Assembly: GCA_039621445.1 (NCBI GenBank)
Contig: CP154957.1
Location: forward strand, 10,224,409-10,288,408
Reading direction: 5' to 3'
Source of the DNA: Euglena gracilis
Lineage: Eukaryota; Euglenida; Euglenophyceae; Euglenales
DNA: 64,000 nucleotides
This document shows, in pieces, positions 1 through 12,900 of this stretch. The translations under genes were made by a program, and so were the position numbers. The notes below the pieces were generated by a model that saw nothing but the letters and a program-made list of their open reading frames with translations, had not been told where the DNA came from and made no database searches. Each line of letters starts with the position of its first letter. The stretch's first letter is position 1.

Positions 1-387
1 AGAACAATACGAATCTTTTGGACCAAATATCAGCCGCACTTGTTCTTCTTGAACACCGAAATGAACCCAAAGGTCCCCGCCCCCCAGCCCAAATTGGGTT
101 GGGTGGGTGCCGACAATACATACCCCCTGGGCAGGGCGTCGCTTAGCGGGTCCAACTGCCTGCTGGAAAAGGCTACTGGCTAACCCCCCCTCCCACAGCA
201 CAGGGGTCCAGCTGGAACTGGGCCTGAGCCTGGGTCGAATCAGGGAACTCCCATTTAAATGCGTGGTGCCCAAATAAATGTCACACCCCCGCCGAAAATG
301 AAAATCCAAAAAAGTGTGCACCCCCCCCAAAAAGCCACTTTTCAATGAACCGCTTTTGGGTGGTGTCCAAATAAGTGTCACCCTGGC

Positions 388-873
388 CAGGGGATTTCTT
401 AAGGACCCCCCGGGGGGGTCCAACCTCCAGCTGGCAAAAAGGCTGCTGGCTGGATTTGAGCTGGCTGGCTGGACCCCCCCCTGGGGGGTGGGAGGGGGGT
501 CCGGGGCTGGAGGGGGCTGGGCTGGGCTGGGCTGGGTCGGTGAAAAACAAATTTTCCAATTTTTTTTTGCCATTTTCGACATTTTGGTGGATGGAGCTAG
601 ATCAAGGCTGGGGGGTTGTGATGGAGGAAGCTGTGGTGAGGGGAAAAAATGCAGGGATAGGTGACCTGGGCAACCCAGTTGGCTGGCCAGCCTTCGGCCG
701 GCTGGCCTGTCCTCCGGCCGGTCTGGACCCGACATTATTTCACTCGACCCCCTAGGGGGGGGGGGGGCTCCCAGCCCGAATTTGGGCTGCTGGCTGGATT
801 TGAGCTGCTGGCTGGCTGGCTGGACCCCCCCCCCCGAGGGGGTTGGGTACCCTCCGGCTTAAGAAATCCCCTA
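388..873 (+). mobile_element. Non-autonomous hAT-like element, family 1, copy 1
   Basis: A 486-bp element bounded by inverted ends, CAGGGGATTTCTTAAG on the left and CTTAAGAAATCCCCTA on the right. The flanks are ACCCTGGC (380-387) and CCCCTGGC (874-881), a 7-of-8 match read as an old 8-bp target-site duplication. It is very similar in inverted orientation to 40454-40922, and a decayed partial copy lies at 27393-27640. An 8-bp duplication with CAGGG-type ends is typical of the hAT superfamily. No transposase is present, so it must move in trans if at all. Confidence 0.8.
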
Positions 874-943
874 CCCCTGGCTCTTAGATGGCTGGGAATG
901 CACTTTTCTTGTTGAGTCACAAAATTCTGACAGTTTAAGTGAA

Positions 944-3802
944 AATGCGCATCCGCGCATTTTGGACGCAGAGTGCGCAGGTGCGCATTCCGAAGGGTTG
1001 TGTGCCTCTTCCAAACTGGGGGAAAACACCGTAAAAATGAGCTGTTTGGATTTAACACGACCACAGGGCCCACCCCCCAGTATTCTGCTTCAACCACGTA
1101 TCATGCTGTTTACAGCTGTTTCACGACGACTGTGGTACAGTGCATTAATGGACACACACTCGGCACACTCCACACGACATGTGGAACACGGGCGACGCAG
1201 GACAACCTGGACCTGGGTGTGACACCTTGTGTTCACCGGTGCGTGCTGATGGCTTCCGGGGGCAGGGCCTGGCGAACATGGAGCTTGGGAGGGAACTCCT
1301 TGCAGCCATGGAGACACAGCCCTCCCAAGGTCAAAACAATGGGGGCGTCACTGAGTATCAGGGCCGAAGAATGCGCACCTGCGCATTTTTTGGAAACCCA
1401 AAAGAATGCGCAGGTGCGCATTTTTTGGAATAGGCACAGGCTATGGGAAGGGGGAATGCGCACACGCGCATTGATGTTGAAGGACGCACTGGGTATGGTG
1501 CCTGTCTTGAATGCGAGCTGTGCACCGCTATGGTGTGGTTTCGGGCTTGAGGAACATGAGTGTGTGAGGGGGAGATGAACCAACAGAATCACCCTGGGCA
1601 ACCATGTTGCTGTACCAGACCACACCCTGAAGCACCACGCCTGCAGCAGCATGGAAAACCCTGGGCTCGGCGACGGCAGGTGTCAAGGCACGAATGCATG
1701 TCCTTCAGTGACAGGGGAACTGCCCCCCTGCAGGTCAAGTCACCGAACAAATCGGAATGCGCACCTGCGCATTCCACTTCACCCGCTGCAGTCCAGTGTC
1801 CAGCCCAGCTTACGCTGCTCTCATGAACGTGTGGGGCATGTAACAACGCACGTGCAACCGTCACCCACCCGGCGGAGGTGATGGGCCGGTTGCTGCCAGC
1901 GTTGTCCTACCCCATGCCCCAGAGCGTGCATGGCAGCACACAACCAATGGCCGTTTTTGGGAATGGGATGCCGAAGGTGGCGACAGGCGTGTTTCGCTCT
2001 CGAGGTACCAACCCCGTGAGCACTGTGTGTGGAACCAGACACAACCCCCTGCGTTGACCCTCATTGTGGGGCACAGTGCTCCTTGCACCGTGCACCGCAG
2101 CCCAATGTAAGGTTGTTCAGTGCTGTAAACACGGAATTATTCACAATCCAAATGGACTCAAAGAAGCGAATAAAACTGGTTAGTCCTTGCCCCAAATTGT
2201 CTCCAGGCCCTTGAGACCGTGAGACAGGCACAAGCACATAGCAACAAATATTTGCTGATAAACCCAGGAAATTTTTACGTTCTGCTTTTTCTGTGTATTC
2301 CACTGTGTCGTACCCAGGGAAAACGGATGAGAAAGGGACTTCAATGCCCGAGGAAATTCCTCAGTGACGGGCACCCTAATTCCCAAATGCGGTCAGCAGT
2401 CTTTCATGGCATGAGTGAAAAGCCGGTGAATGCGCACGTGCGCAAAAAATCGTCCTGTGCCTTTCTTTGAATGACAGCCACACCGTCGAACATTTTCACT
2501 CCGAGGTGGGTATGCCACCACCCACGCCAAATCCCCCCGCCTGGCCTAAGTTTGAAACCACACGGCTGAAGTGTAGACCTCCCTGCGAGTGTAGACCTCC
2601 CTCCAATGGTGTCCGACGGCGAGGCAGCCCTGGAGCGAAACACGGCAGAGGAGACGGGGAGGGGGGTGAATGCGCACCTGCGCATTCACTCGGCACCAAG
2701 CACCTATGGTCATCCAGGATCCCAAACCCAGTCACGCCCAGTCACGCCCAGTCACGCCCAGTCACGCCCAGTCACGCCCAGTCACGCTAAGAGAAATCCC
2801 AGTCATCCAAGCTTCAAGCAGACATGATGCCTAGAATTTTGCAAAGCAACAAAATAAGTGAGGGTCTCTCGGGTCTGCAACTCAGTCATGCAGTTTGATG
2901 GAAAAGAGATGGCGGTTAATATAAATGAAGGTTATTGCTGAGAGAGTGTCATTGTGCATATTCAAGCGGTCATCCGTCTGGATGATGGGCAATGATGCTT
3001 TCATCCATGAATCAAACGATCAGTCTTGCTTCCCATCAGAAAAACTGGGCTCAGATTCAGTGGGTTACCCCCCGCGGGATCCACGACCTTTTTCCGGCAA
3101 GCCCGAATTTTCCAGCATTTTTCTTTTTTCCAGCGACGCCTTGACGGGAATCCCCAAAACCTTGTGGTGGCAGTGTGGTGCTAGGGGGGAGGGGGCACAC
3201 ACCCACCCCTGTATACCCCCCATATCCAAGCATCACAACCGACATGCCCAAGGAGCGAAAACGTTCGCTCAGCTTATTCAAGCACATCTAATCAACCAGT
3301 CACGCCCAGTCACGTCCAGTCACCGCACCTTTCAGGGTCCTCGAACCCAGTCACGCCCAGTCACGCCCAGTCACGCCCAGTCACGCCCAGTCACGCCCAG
3401 TCACGGAACCCCACCTATGGGGGTCCTCAAACCCAGTCACGCCCAGTCACGCCCAGTCACGCCCAGTCACGCCCAGTCACGCCCAGTCATATCATAGGTG
3501 CTTGCTCGGCACCACAAAACAGGGGGGACAGCCACAGGTACAACGCCTTCCCCTGACGAGGGTTCGTCCTCGTAAAATAGCGTTTTGTGTCGCACCTACT
3601 TCGGCAGACGGGGGTTTTCCCCCGGTCCGCGGAGGTGCTAAACCGTCATTTTCAAAACGAAAAAAGTCGGTTTGCCCAGAAAAAAACACGGGGATCGAAA
3701 GCAGTGGTACCAATTTTGGTACCAGGGGTTTCAGCTGACGGGTCGGCCGCCCCGTCAAGTGATGGCGACACACTTGGTCTCAAAAGAATGCGCAGGTGCG
3801 CA
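944..3802. repeat. Nine dispersed copies of an 18-bp palindrome
   Basis: Near-identical dyads of form AATGCGCACCTGCGCATT start at 944, 972, 1370, 1405, 1455, 1756, 2429, 2669 and 3787. The outer arms (ATGCGCA/TGCGCAT) are conserved. The centre varies (CC, GG, CA, TCC, CG), and the last T's are replaced by A in the copies at 2429 and 3787. Spacing runs from 28 bp to over 1 kb, so this is not a tandem array. The centre CACCTG or CAGGTG reads as an E-box, but protein binding is speculation. Confidence 0.85.
2727..3488 (+). repeat. 10-bp minisatellite CCCAGTCACG in blocks with a shared spacer
   Basis: Blocks of the decamer CCCAGTCACG lie at 2727-2787, 3296-3323, 3347-3406 and 3432-3488. Three of the blocks are preceded by related sequence containing a CACCT.T/TCAGG..GTCCTC..AACC pattern (from 2701, 3326 and 3411), so the larger unit is spacer plus decamer block. 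About 500 bp of unrelated sequence lies between the first and second blocks. Confidence 0.9.
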
Positions 3803-4572
3803 AAAAACCACCGAAAATGAAAAGTGCATTCCCGGCCGTCTAAGTGGCTCTATTTGAGCGGAAGTTCAAGATCCTCAGGGGGCGCTTCATAATTGGGGGC
3901 TTTTTTTGTTGGGTGGCACAAAAACTGTCAGTTATGCCAAGCATTAATTAATCGGATGAATATCAATATTCATCCGATTAATTTTAATAATAATCCGGAC
4001 CCATAATTTGACCTGGTTAACCCATTTTCGACAAATTTTGACATTTTGGCCACTTTTTGCACCTCTGAAAGCAAACAAACTGTTACTGTCCAGCCAACCA
4101 AAACTGGACAAATTAAACCCCGTCGATGGGGAGGAATGGGGGCCCCAGGCTGGGGAAAAAGTTGCTGGCCAGAACAAGGCCGACCACTTGTCCCCTTCGG
4201 CTTAAGCCCCACGCTTTCAAAAAAATCGTTCAGCTGGATGGTTGAATTCATTTTTTTTTTGTTATCAGGCACACTTTGTTCAGTTTTCTTTCTTAATGAA
4301 GAAAAATGTTCCTTTCACAGATGGGCACCGCCGGAGGGCTTCACTGACAAAGAAACCGGGGGTTTGCTCCAGTTACATGTTGCACTGAAAAAAGCTGGAA
4401 GACTCGCATTGGTCTTTATTTTATGGACCTCTCAAATCCAGGCAACCTCAACAATCCAAAGCTCCCCCCCCAAAAAAACAACCCAAAATACAAAAAACAA
4501 TTACCATCAATTTTCACCAATAAATGAACCCCAATCAAGTTTTCAGCTCGACCGTTCTGGGAGAGGGAGTAC

Positions 4573-7500
4573 CTTCCGGCCAATCAAAGGACCGGCCGTC
4601 GTTGAGGGAGTAGAAGGGGCCGCGCGTTGGCACTGTGATGTGGGCCTTGGTGAGGACAAACTGCCCCTTCTCCGGGTCCAGCGTGAACAGGTGGGCCCTT
4701 CCCGCCAGGGCGGATTCTGATTGATGGACAAACTGACTTACAGCGGTCAAACAAGTTCAGAAAACACAAACACTTAAAAAAAATAAATTTGAAATAAATT
4801 TCAAAATTCAATTTAAAAATAAACTAAAAAGAATTGAGAAAAAATTCAAAATAAAAAAAACCAAAAGTTTTCACTCCCTTCAATTGGTTTCAACAGAATG
4901 CAGCATCGTTTGCTGGTGCACCAGCCACCTATTTCTCGTGGTAGGTGCATTTCCTTGCTAACTTGAATCGGTGACGCAACACGGTTTTCCGGCCCGTGGA
5001 GGAGATATGCGGACCTAGGTCGCCCGCATGCTTGTGCTTACCGACTGGGGGGGGAGGGGGGGTGGGTGCTATAGGGTGCCTGCCCTTAGCAGGCATCCCC
5101 CCCCTGGGGGGTAGGGGTCCGGGGGGGGGGACCAAGGAAATTTTCATTGAAAATGGCCTTTTCCGGGCCTCCGGCGCCTTCGGTGCCGGGGTTGGAGGGG
5201 GGTGCCTGCTAGGGGCAGGCACCCCCAAAACCCTACCCCCCCGGGGGGGGTCAGATCGGGTGCTATGGGGTGCCTGCCCCTAGCACCCCCCCCCCCCCCG
5301 CGGGGTAGGCACCCGACTAAGCACAAGCCTGGTCACCCGCCAAATCCCTGGACGAGCACTCTTTGACCAAACCCAATCGGCCATTCCACAGCCCAGGCCA
5401 CCCTGTCTGCCAAATGTGATCACCAGGCTGGTGGAGGAGGAGTAAAGGGCGGGGCCAAAGCCCCGGCTCAGCTTGGGGGGGGGGGGGTGTTCAATTTCCT
5501 TTTGGGGAGGGGTCGTCATGACCTGTGGCTGCTCACACTGTTTTTTTTTTGAAAAACTTCCCAGAGCACAAGCCAGGCTCTGGCTGTAGCCTGAGATGAG
5601 GAGGCGGTCCATCGGCCCCAGAAAAGAGAAGCTGTCGGGCGTGGCCCCCGTGTCATAGATGGAGAAGATGGTGCCGGTGGGTAGGGAACAGTCGATGTTG
5701 GAGGAGCCGTCGAGCGGATCGAAGGCCACGGCGTAGCGCGGCGTCGCTGCTGGAAAAACCACAGGGGTGTCCTCCTGCGCAAAAAAAATGGCAGAGAACC
5801 CGGGAGATATGGCCACCAAAGTTATTGAAACAAACCGGCAGCCTCACACGAATGGGCGGGGCCCAGTAGCATGAGGCTACCAAACAAACAAAGCTTGCTG
5901 AAGCTAAACATAGTTGTTGGATAAACACATGACATCGAAGCTGGTGTACCTCCTCGCTGGCCACAACGCCCACCAATCCCGTGTCGGCGAGGGCGTCCTT
6001 GAGGATGTCGTTAGAAATGACGTCCATCTGCTTCTGCTCCTCCCCCTGTGGATCACACACAGTCAAACACACACACACACGCGCGCGCGCGCACACACAC
6101 ACGCACGCACGCACGCACGCACGCACGCACACACGCACACACACACAAGCACACACACAGGCACAGAGACACACAAAAACACACACCAATACAACAGGCA
6201 TTCTTTTCGACTCCATGTGCACGCTTTTTCCTGTCCTTTCTTCCATCTTTCCATCCATCCATCCTTCCTTCCTTCCTTCCTGGGTAAATGCTGATCTCAG
6301 CGGTGGTTGGTGAAGAGCCGTAGAGGGAAAAAGTTCTTTTCTGGACAGAGTTGAGGCACCCATCTCTTGTAGCTAAACTCTGCCGCGTTTCCACAAAGAG
6401 GTAACCATCGGAAGCAGCAAGCGATGGCCAACAATCTTATCAGGGGATTTGATGAAAACAAAGCGATGTTTTGGTGGGGGCATAATTTGGGCTCTTTCAA
6501 GGGAATCCTCATTGCACTGTTATCTTTTTGTTCCGTTCAAGGCGAACAGGGAGCAGCCAAGTTGGAAAAAGATAGAAAAATTCGGGTGTCATTGGTCCCC
6601 TGGTCTCTTAACCAGTGTGAATTTTCAATAATTTGCACCTCTTCTCAGGGAGCTTCCAGATGGGCAACAGCTAACCCCTGCTTGCAGACCATCAGGGGAG
6701 AGGTCATATTCTGTTTTCGGAGCTGGTCACCACAATCATCGTCAATGGAGACACACATTCGTGCAGGCGCACATAAACACCACACCACACAACACGACAC
6801 GACACACCACACCACACCACAACGCGCGCGCACACACGCACTTGCAAACACAAACACACACAACCAAGCAATGGCACGCACCTGCACATTGACGGTGCCC
6901 TGGGAGCCCAACACGCCGACGATGTTGGCGCGGGCCAGCAGCCGGGCGATGCGCTGGCAGGACCTGTCTAGGGCCCCCACCACCGCCGCAGCCGCCTCGT
7001 GGCCGGTGCCCGCCAGCTCCGCCGCCACCACCTCGGCCAGGGGGGTGCCCAGGGGCAGGGCGGCCGCCGACGTGCCCTCTTTGGGGTCATTTGGCCTCGA
7101 CTTTGTTACTTCTGCGGGGGGGGGGGACTTCCCAAACTAATCCACCCAATTTTGAAAATCCGCCCACGCATGACCCCCCCCCCCCCGGGGCTCACTCTAA
7201 ATCGGTCCCACCTCAAATCCAGTGTTTTGCACCGACATGACATCTGACCTTTCTGAGGGGTTGCAATTGGGCTGTGGGATCTTGTCGCAGTTGTACCTGA
7301 AGGTCCTTGCCCACGGTTGCCACATGGAAATCACATGACCGTGTTCAGCCACACAGGTGGGTCAACTTCAAATTGGGCTTCAATTCTCAATCTCCCCCTC
7401 AATGCGCTTGCAGTTATCAGCTCATGTTCCATTTGCGCGGCACTGCAAATCACCACATAACACAAGATTTCCTGGAATGTAACGCCAAGGCAAAAACCAG

Positions 7501-7841
7501 CAAGGACACAACATCACATATCCCTGCTATGAGAATGCATTGATTCAAAGCCCCTCCCCCGAAACAAATCAGCCACAGCGATCACACTGACAAAAAAAAC
7601 TATCAGTTCCTGGCGCATTTAATTGGGGTCACAGACTTGTTCCAACCGCCATTTTTGTTGGATTGATTTTGGCTCACACAGGCTGGTATCATGAACTCAG
7701 GGGAGGGAGAACACAGGAGGCAAAAAAAAAACACCAAAAAGAACCCACATTGCCTTGGTGAATTAGAGGACTTCGCAAAACAAGACAGCCCGGGGAGGGA
7801 AATAAAGAGAGCACGCTCCCAGTCACCGCAACGGTAGCCAT
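4573..7841 (-). CDS. Fructose-1,6-bisphosphatase (class I), exons A-F, 3' end not found
   Basis: Predicted to hydrolyse fructose-1,6-bisphosphate to fructose-6-phosphate (gluconeogenesis or Calvin cycle). Minus-strand exons: A 7841-7749 (ATG start), B 7076-6882, C 6045-5950, D 5774 to about 5580, E about 5471-5402, F 4716-4573. A-B-C-D join in phase with GT/AG junctions, and E-F does too. C carries GEEQK.MDV.SN and ends VASEE. D holds the metal/active-site signature FDPLDGSSNID followed by GTIFSIY. E has ALYSSST, and F has FTLDPEKGQFVLT and FYSLNDG. The D-E junction is unresolved. The cysteine-rich redox loop of thioredoxin-regulated plastid FBPase is absent after the IYD segment, so a cytosolic-type or redox-insensitive enzyme is likely. 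Exon A adds about 31 residues rich in small and hydrophobic residues, possibly targeting. A splice-acceptor-like tract directly precedes the ATG, so a 5' UTR intron or upstream exon is possible. The C-terminal third (substrate-binding part) is missing. Confidence 0.88.
5027..5331 (-). mobile_element. hAT-like MITE in an FBPase intron
   Basis: A 305-bp element between FBPase exons E and F. Ends are CATGCTTGTGCTTA (left) and the reverse complement of CAGGCTTGTGCTTA (right). Flanks GTCGCCCG (5019-5026) and GTCACCCG (5332-5339) match at 7 of 8 bases, consistent with an aged 8-bp target duplication. The inside is a set of nested palindromes built on GGGTGCCTGC...GCAGGCACCC, with a GGCGCC-TTCGG hairpin at 5171-5189. 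There is no coding capacity, and the strand is arbitrary. Confidence 0.7.
6066..6190 (+). repeat. (CA)n/(CG)n/(CGCA)n microsatellite in an FBPase intron
   Basis: Mixed CA, CG and CGCA array in the intron between exons B and C, ending about 20 bp upstream (in gene orientation) of the exon C acceptor. Confidence 0.9.
6778..6866 (+). repeat. Irregular CA-rich simple repeat
   Basis: Degenerate CACA/CACAC/CGCG run just downstream (in gene orientation) of the FBPase exon B donor, in the same intron as 6066-6190. Confidence 0.8.
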
Positions 7842-8082
7842 CCTGCAAAAAAGAAGCAAACAATGCGGTGAGAACTTGGTTGGAATCGAGAGATCAACAT
7901 TGAGCCTGCAATGGAATGTCTGCAATCAGAACTGACCCCCAACTTCCAAACACAAGACCCTGATTTGAGAAAAATAAAACAAAACAATTTATGGAAAAAC
8001 GCTAATTGGCCATCCAATCCGACACCTGGGAGTCATCTTCATTCCTAATCTCGGAGGGCAACAACATCAGGGGGGCCGGGGG

Positions 8083-8279
8083 GGGGGGGTTCGGGGTCCC
8101 ATTCAATTTCTCTGAAAATGGCCGAAAAATCACAAAAAATGCGAAGAATACACCTTTTTAAAAAAATTTCGGTGCCTTCGGCGCCGAAAAATACATCCCC
8201 CGCCCCGGGGGGGGGACCCGGGGCTCGGCCGGACCCACCCCCCCCTACCCCCCGGGGGTCCAAGACTAAAAAAAAAAAC
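8083..8279 (+). mobile_element. C/G-rich TIR element related to the one at 26380-26600
   Basis: Shares the internal order of the 26380 element: CCATTCAATTTC, GAAAATGGCC, an ATTTCGGTGCC-TTCGGCGCCGAAA hairpin (8168-8187), a GGGGCTCGGCC segment and an end reading GACT, an A-run, CCCTG. The left end begins CAGGGGGG. No clear target duplication: the left flank is CAACAACAT and the right flank runs into a CA repeat (8287-8328). Confidence 0.6.
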
Positions 8280-8841
8280 CCTGCACACAACACACACACA
8301 CACACAGACACACACACACACCACTTCCCACACGACACCCATCCCCCGCACCACCCAACTTAGTTTGGATGCAAACTTCTTTGGTGTGCAAGCTTTTGGC
8401 ATCATGCTCGGCCTTCGGCCTCGTCCGGGGGGGGGGGGTCGGGCCCCCAGACCGCCCCAAAACAAAAATAACATCATCCTTCTATGCGGACCAAATGTGT
8501 CAAGTTTTGTTTTGCTTTTTCTAATCCGAATTTCGTTGATACAGTGTCTGATGTTCATGGGTGATTTTGGCTCAATGATGCCCATCAGGGAATGGGAATC
8601 TCCAAACATGACTCCTCCAGCGATCTCAACCCAACCCCCCCTCCACCCCCCCCACTTGAGAGTGGGGGTTCCACTTTATGCCATATATGAAAAATATTGC
8701 TTCAGACTAGGATGACAAAAATGGCCAAAACGTGCCATGTTGACCCATTTGCTATTTTTTTTTGGCCAAGAACGAGCCACCAAAGGCATGCCGTTGTGGC
8801 GCTGTTGGTGGAGGGCCCCCGCGCGGACTACCCCAGACCAC

Positions 8842-8927
8842 CTTGTAGGCCGCGAACAGCCCCATCAGCAGGGGGGCCGCGGCAATGGCCCAAGACCCCT
8901 CAGCGCTGAAGGATGTCTCGGGCAGCC
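8842..8927 (-). CDS. Exon with a membrane segment, unidentified gene
   Basis: Minus-strand exon between an acceptor ending GTAG (followed by G) and a donor AAG|GTGGTC. The open frame needs one base from the exon before it. It encodes about 28 residues, LPETSFSAEGSW followed by a hydrophobic stretch AIAAAPLLMGLFAAY and K, which looks like a transmembrane helix. It lies about 1 kb upstream of FBPase on the same strand but belongs to another gene. No family recognised. Confidence 0.5.
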
Positions 8928-8999
8928 CTACGCAATGGTACAATGAGGGATGCCACTGCCCAGCAGTTACCTGTAGGCTTCTCTGTAAGACCCTCTGGG

Positions 9000-12200
<3,201 letters not shown>

Positions 12201-12206
12201 GGCCAC

Positions 12207-12351
12207 CTGCGTCGACGCAAGCAGAGCGGCGGCGCAGGAGATGCACAGCCACAGGGTCCATCGAGCCGGGCGTTCCACCTCCAGTCGCGGGTTGCAATAG
12301 GTGGGGTGGTGGCTGTGCATCAGAGGAGAAAGGGGGCTGCCTGGCATGGCA
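12207..12351 (-). CDS. Exon with a membrane segment, unidentified gene
   Basis: Minus-strand exon flanked by an acceptor CTCTACAG and a donor ACGCAG|GTGGCC. The frame contains an ATG (12347) and encodes about 47 residues: a His/Pro-rich part, then NPRLEVERPARW and a hydrophobic helix LWLCISCAAALLAS. It could belong to the same gene as 8842-8927 because both carry a membrane segment on the same strand. The phases do not join directly (0 versus a one-base requirement), so at least one exon would be missing between them. Confidence 0.45.
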
Positions 12352-12604
12352 CTGTAGAGGGAAAAAATAATGTGGCAAAGGAAACGTGGTAATAATTATG
12401 TAATTACAATGAAGACTAAAATTATGGGGAAACTATTGTGGGAAAAAAACACGGGCCAATTTTGATTTTGGCAAAAAAAATATGTTAGAAAATGCACATT
12501 TTCAGGGTTTTGGGGCAATTGCTCAACTCAAAATTCGAAAAATGGTTAAAATGGACTTCGGTGGTGTTTCTGGGGGGATTTTCAATTTCAAAATAAACCT
12601 TAAT

Positions 12605-12900
12605 GGGCCAACGGCCTCCTCGCGGGGGGTTGCCCCCCCCCGCACCACCCTCAATAACAAAATCCTGGGGCAAAATCTTTTTTTGTGGGACATTTTGACA
12701 TGGGTGGGGGGCTACCCCAACCTCCCTAGCCTCCAGTTAATTGAGTGCGAACTCAGTCGGCCAATGGCCTCCTTGCGTTGCGGGGGGGGGGGGGGGCTAC
12801 CGCCCCCGCACCCCCTCAAAATACAAAATCCCTTTGTATTGGCAACATCCTCGGGGGGCTAAATCCTGTTTGTGGGTCATTTTGACTGGGTTGTACACTG
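12605..12900 (+). repeat. Direct duplication of a C/G-rich unit, period about 160 bp
   Basis: Two diverged direct copies (from about 12605 and about 12765). Each runs GGCCAA(C/T)GGCCTCCT, a G-run, a C-run with CGCACC, CTCAA.A.AAAATCC, then TTTGTGGG.CATTTTGAC. No coding potential. Confidence 0.7.

Larger units (their letters stand above)
1..4572. other. Repeat-rich stretch without recognised exons
   Basis: No exon could be supported here on either strand; long frames cross C/G homopolymers or repeats. It holds a hAT-like MITE, nine short palindromes and a 10-bp minisatellite (listed separately), plus a near-perfect palindrome at 3703-3722 around TGGTACCA. The missing C-terminal exons of the minus-strand FBPase gene would be expected here or beyond the left edge. 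I looked for the RY(V/I)GS.VAD.HR and LLYE segments in the minus frames and did not find them. Confidence 0.6.

Noticed and set aside
2727-3488. CRISPR-like array
   Set aside because: The repeated unit is 10 bp with no unique spacers of constant length; a minisatellite in a eukaryote.
8083-8279. An 8-bp target duplication for this element
   Set aside because: The flanks CAACAACAT and CACACAACA are only similar through CA-rich composition.
8564-8575. ATTTTGGCTCAA resembling part of the dinoflagellate spliced leader
   Set aside because: Only 12 bases match, the 5' part (CCGTAGCC) is absent and no gene start follows; chance is enough.
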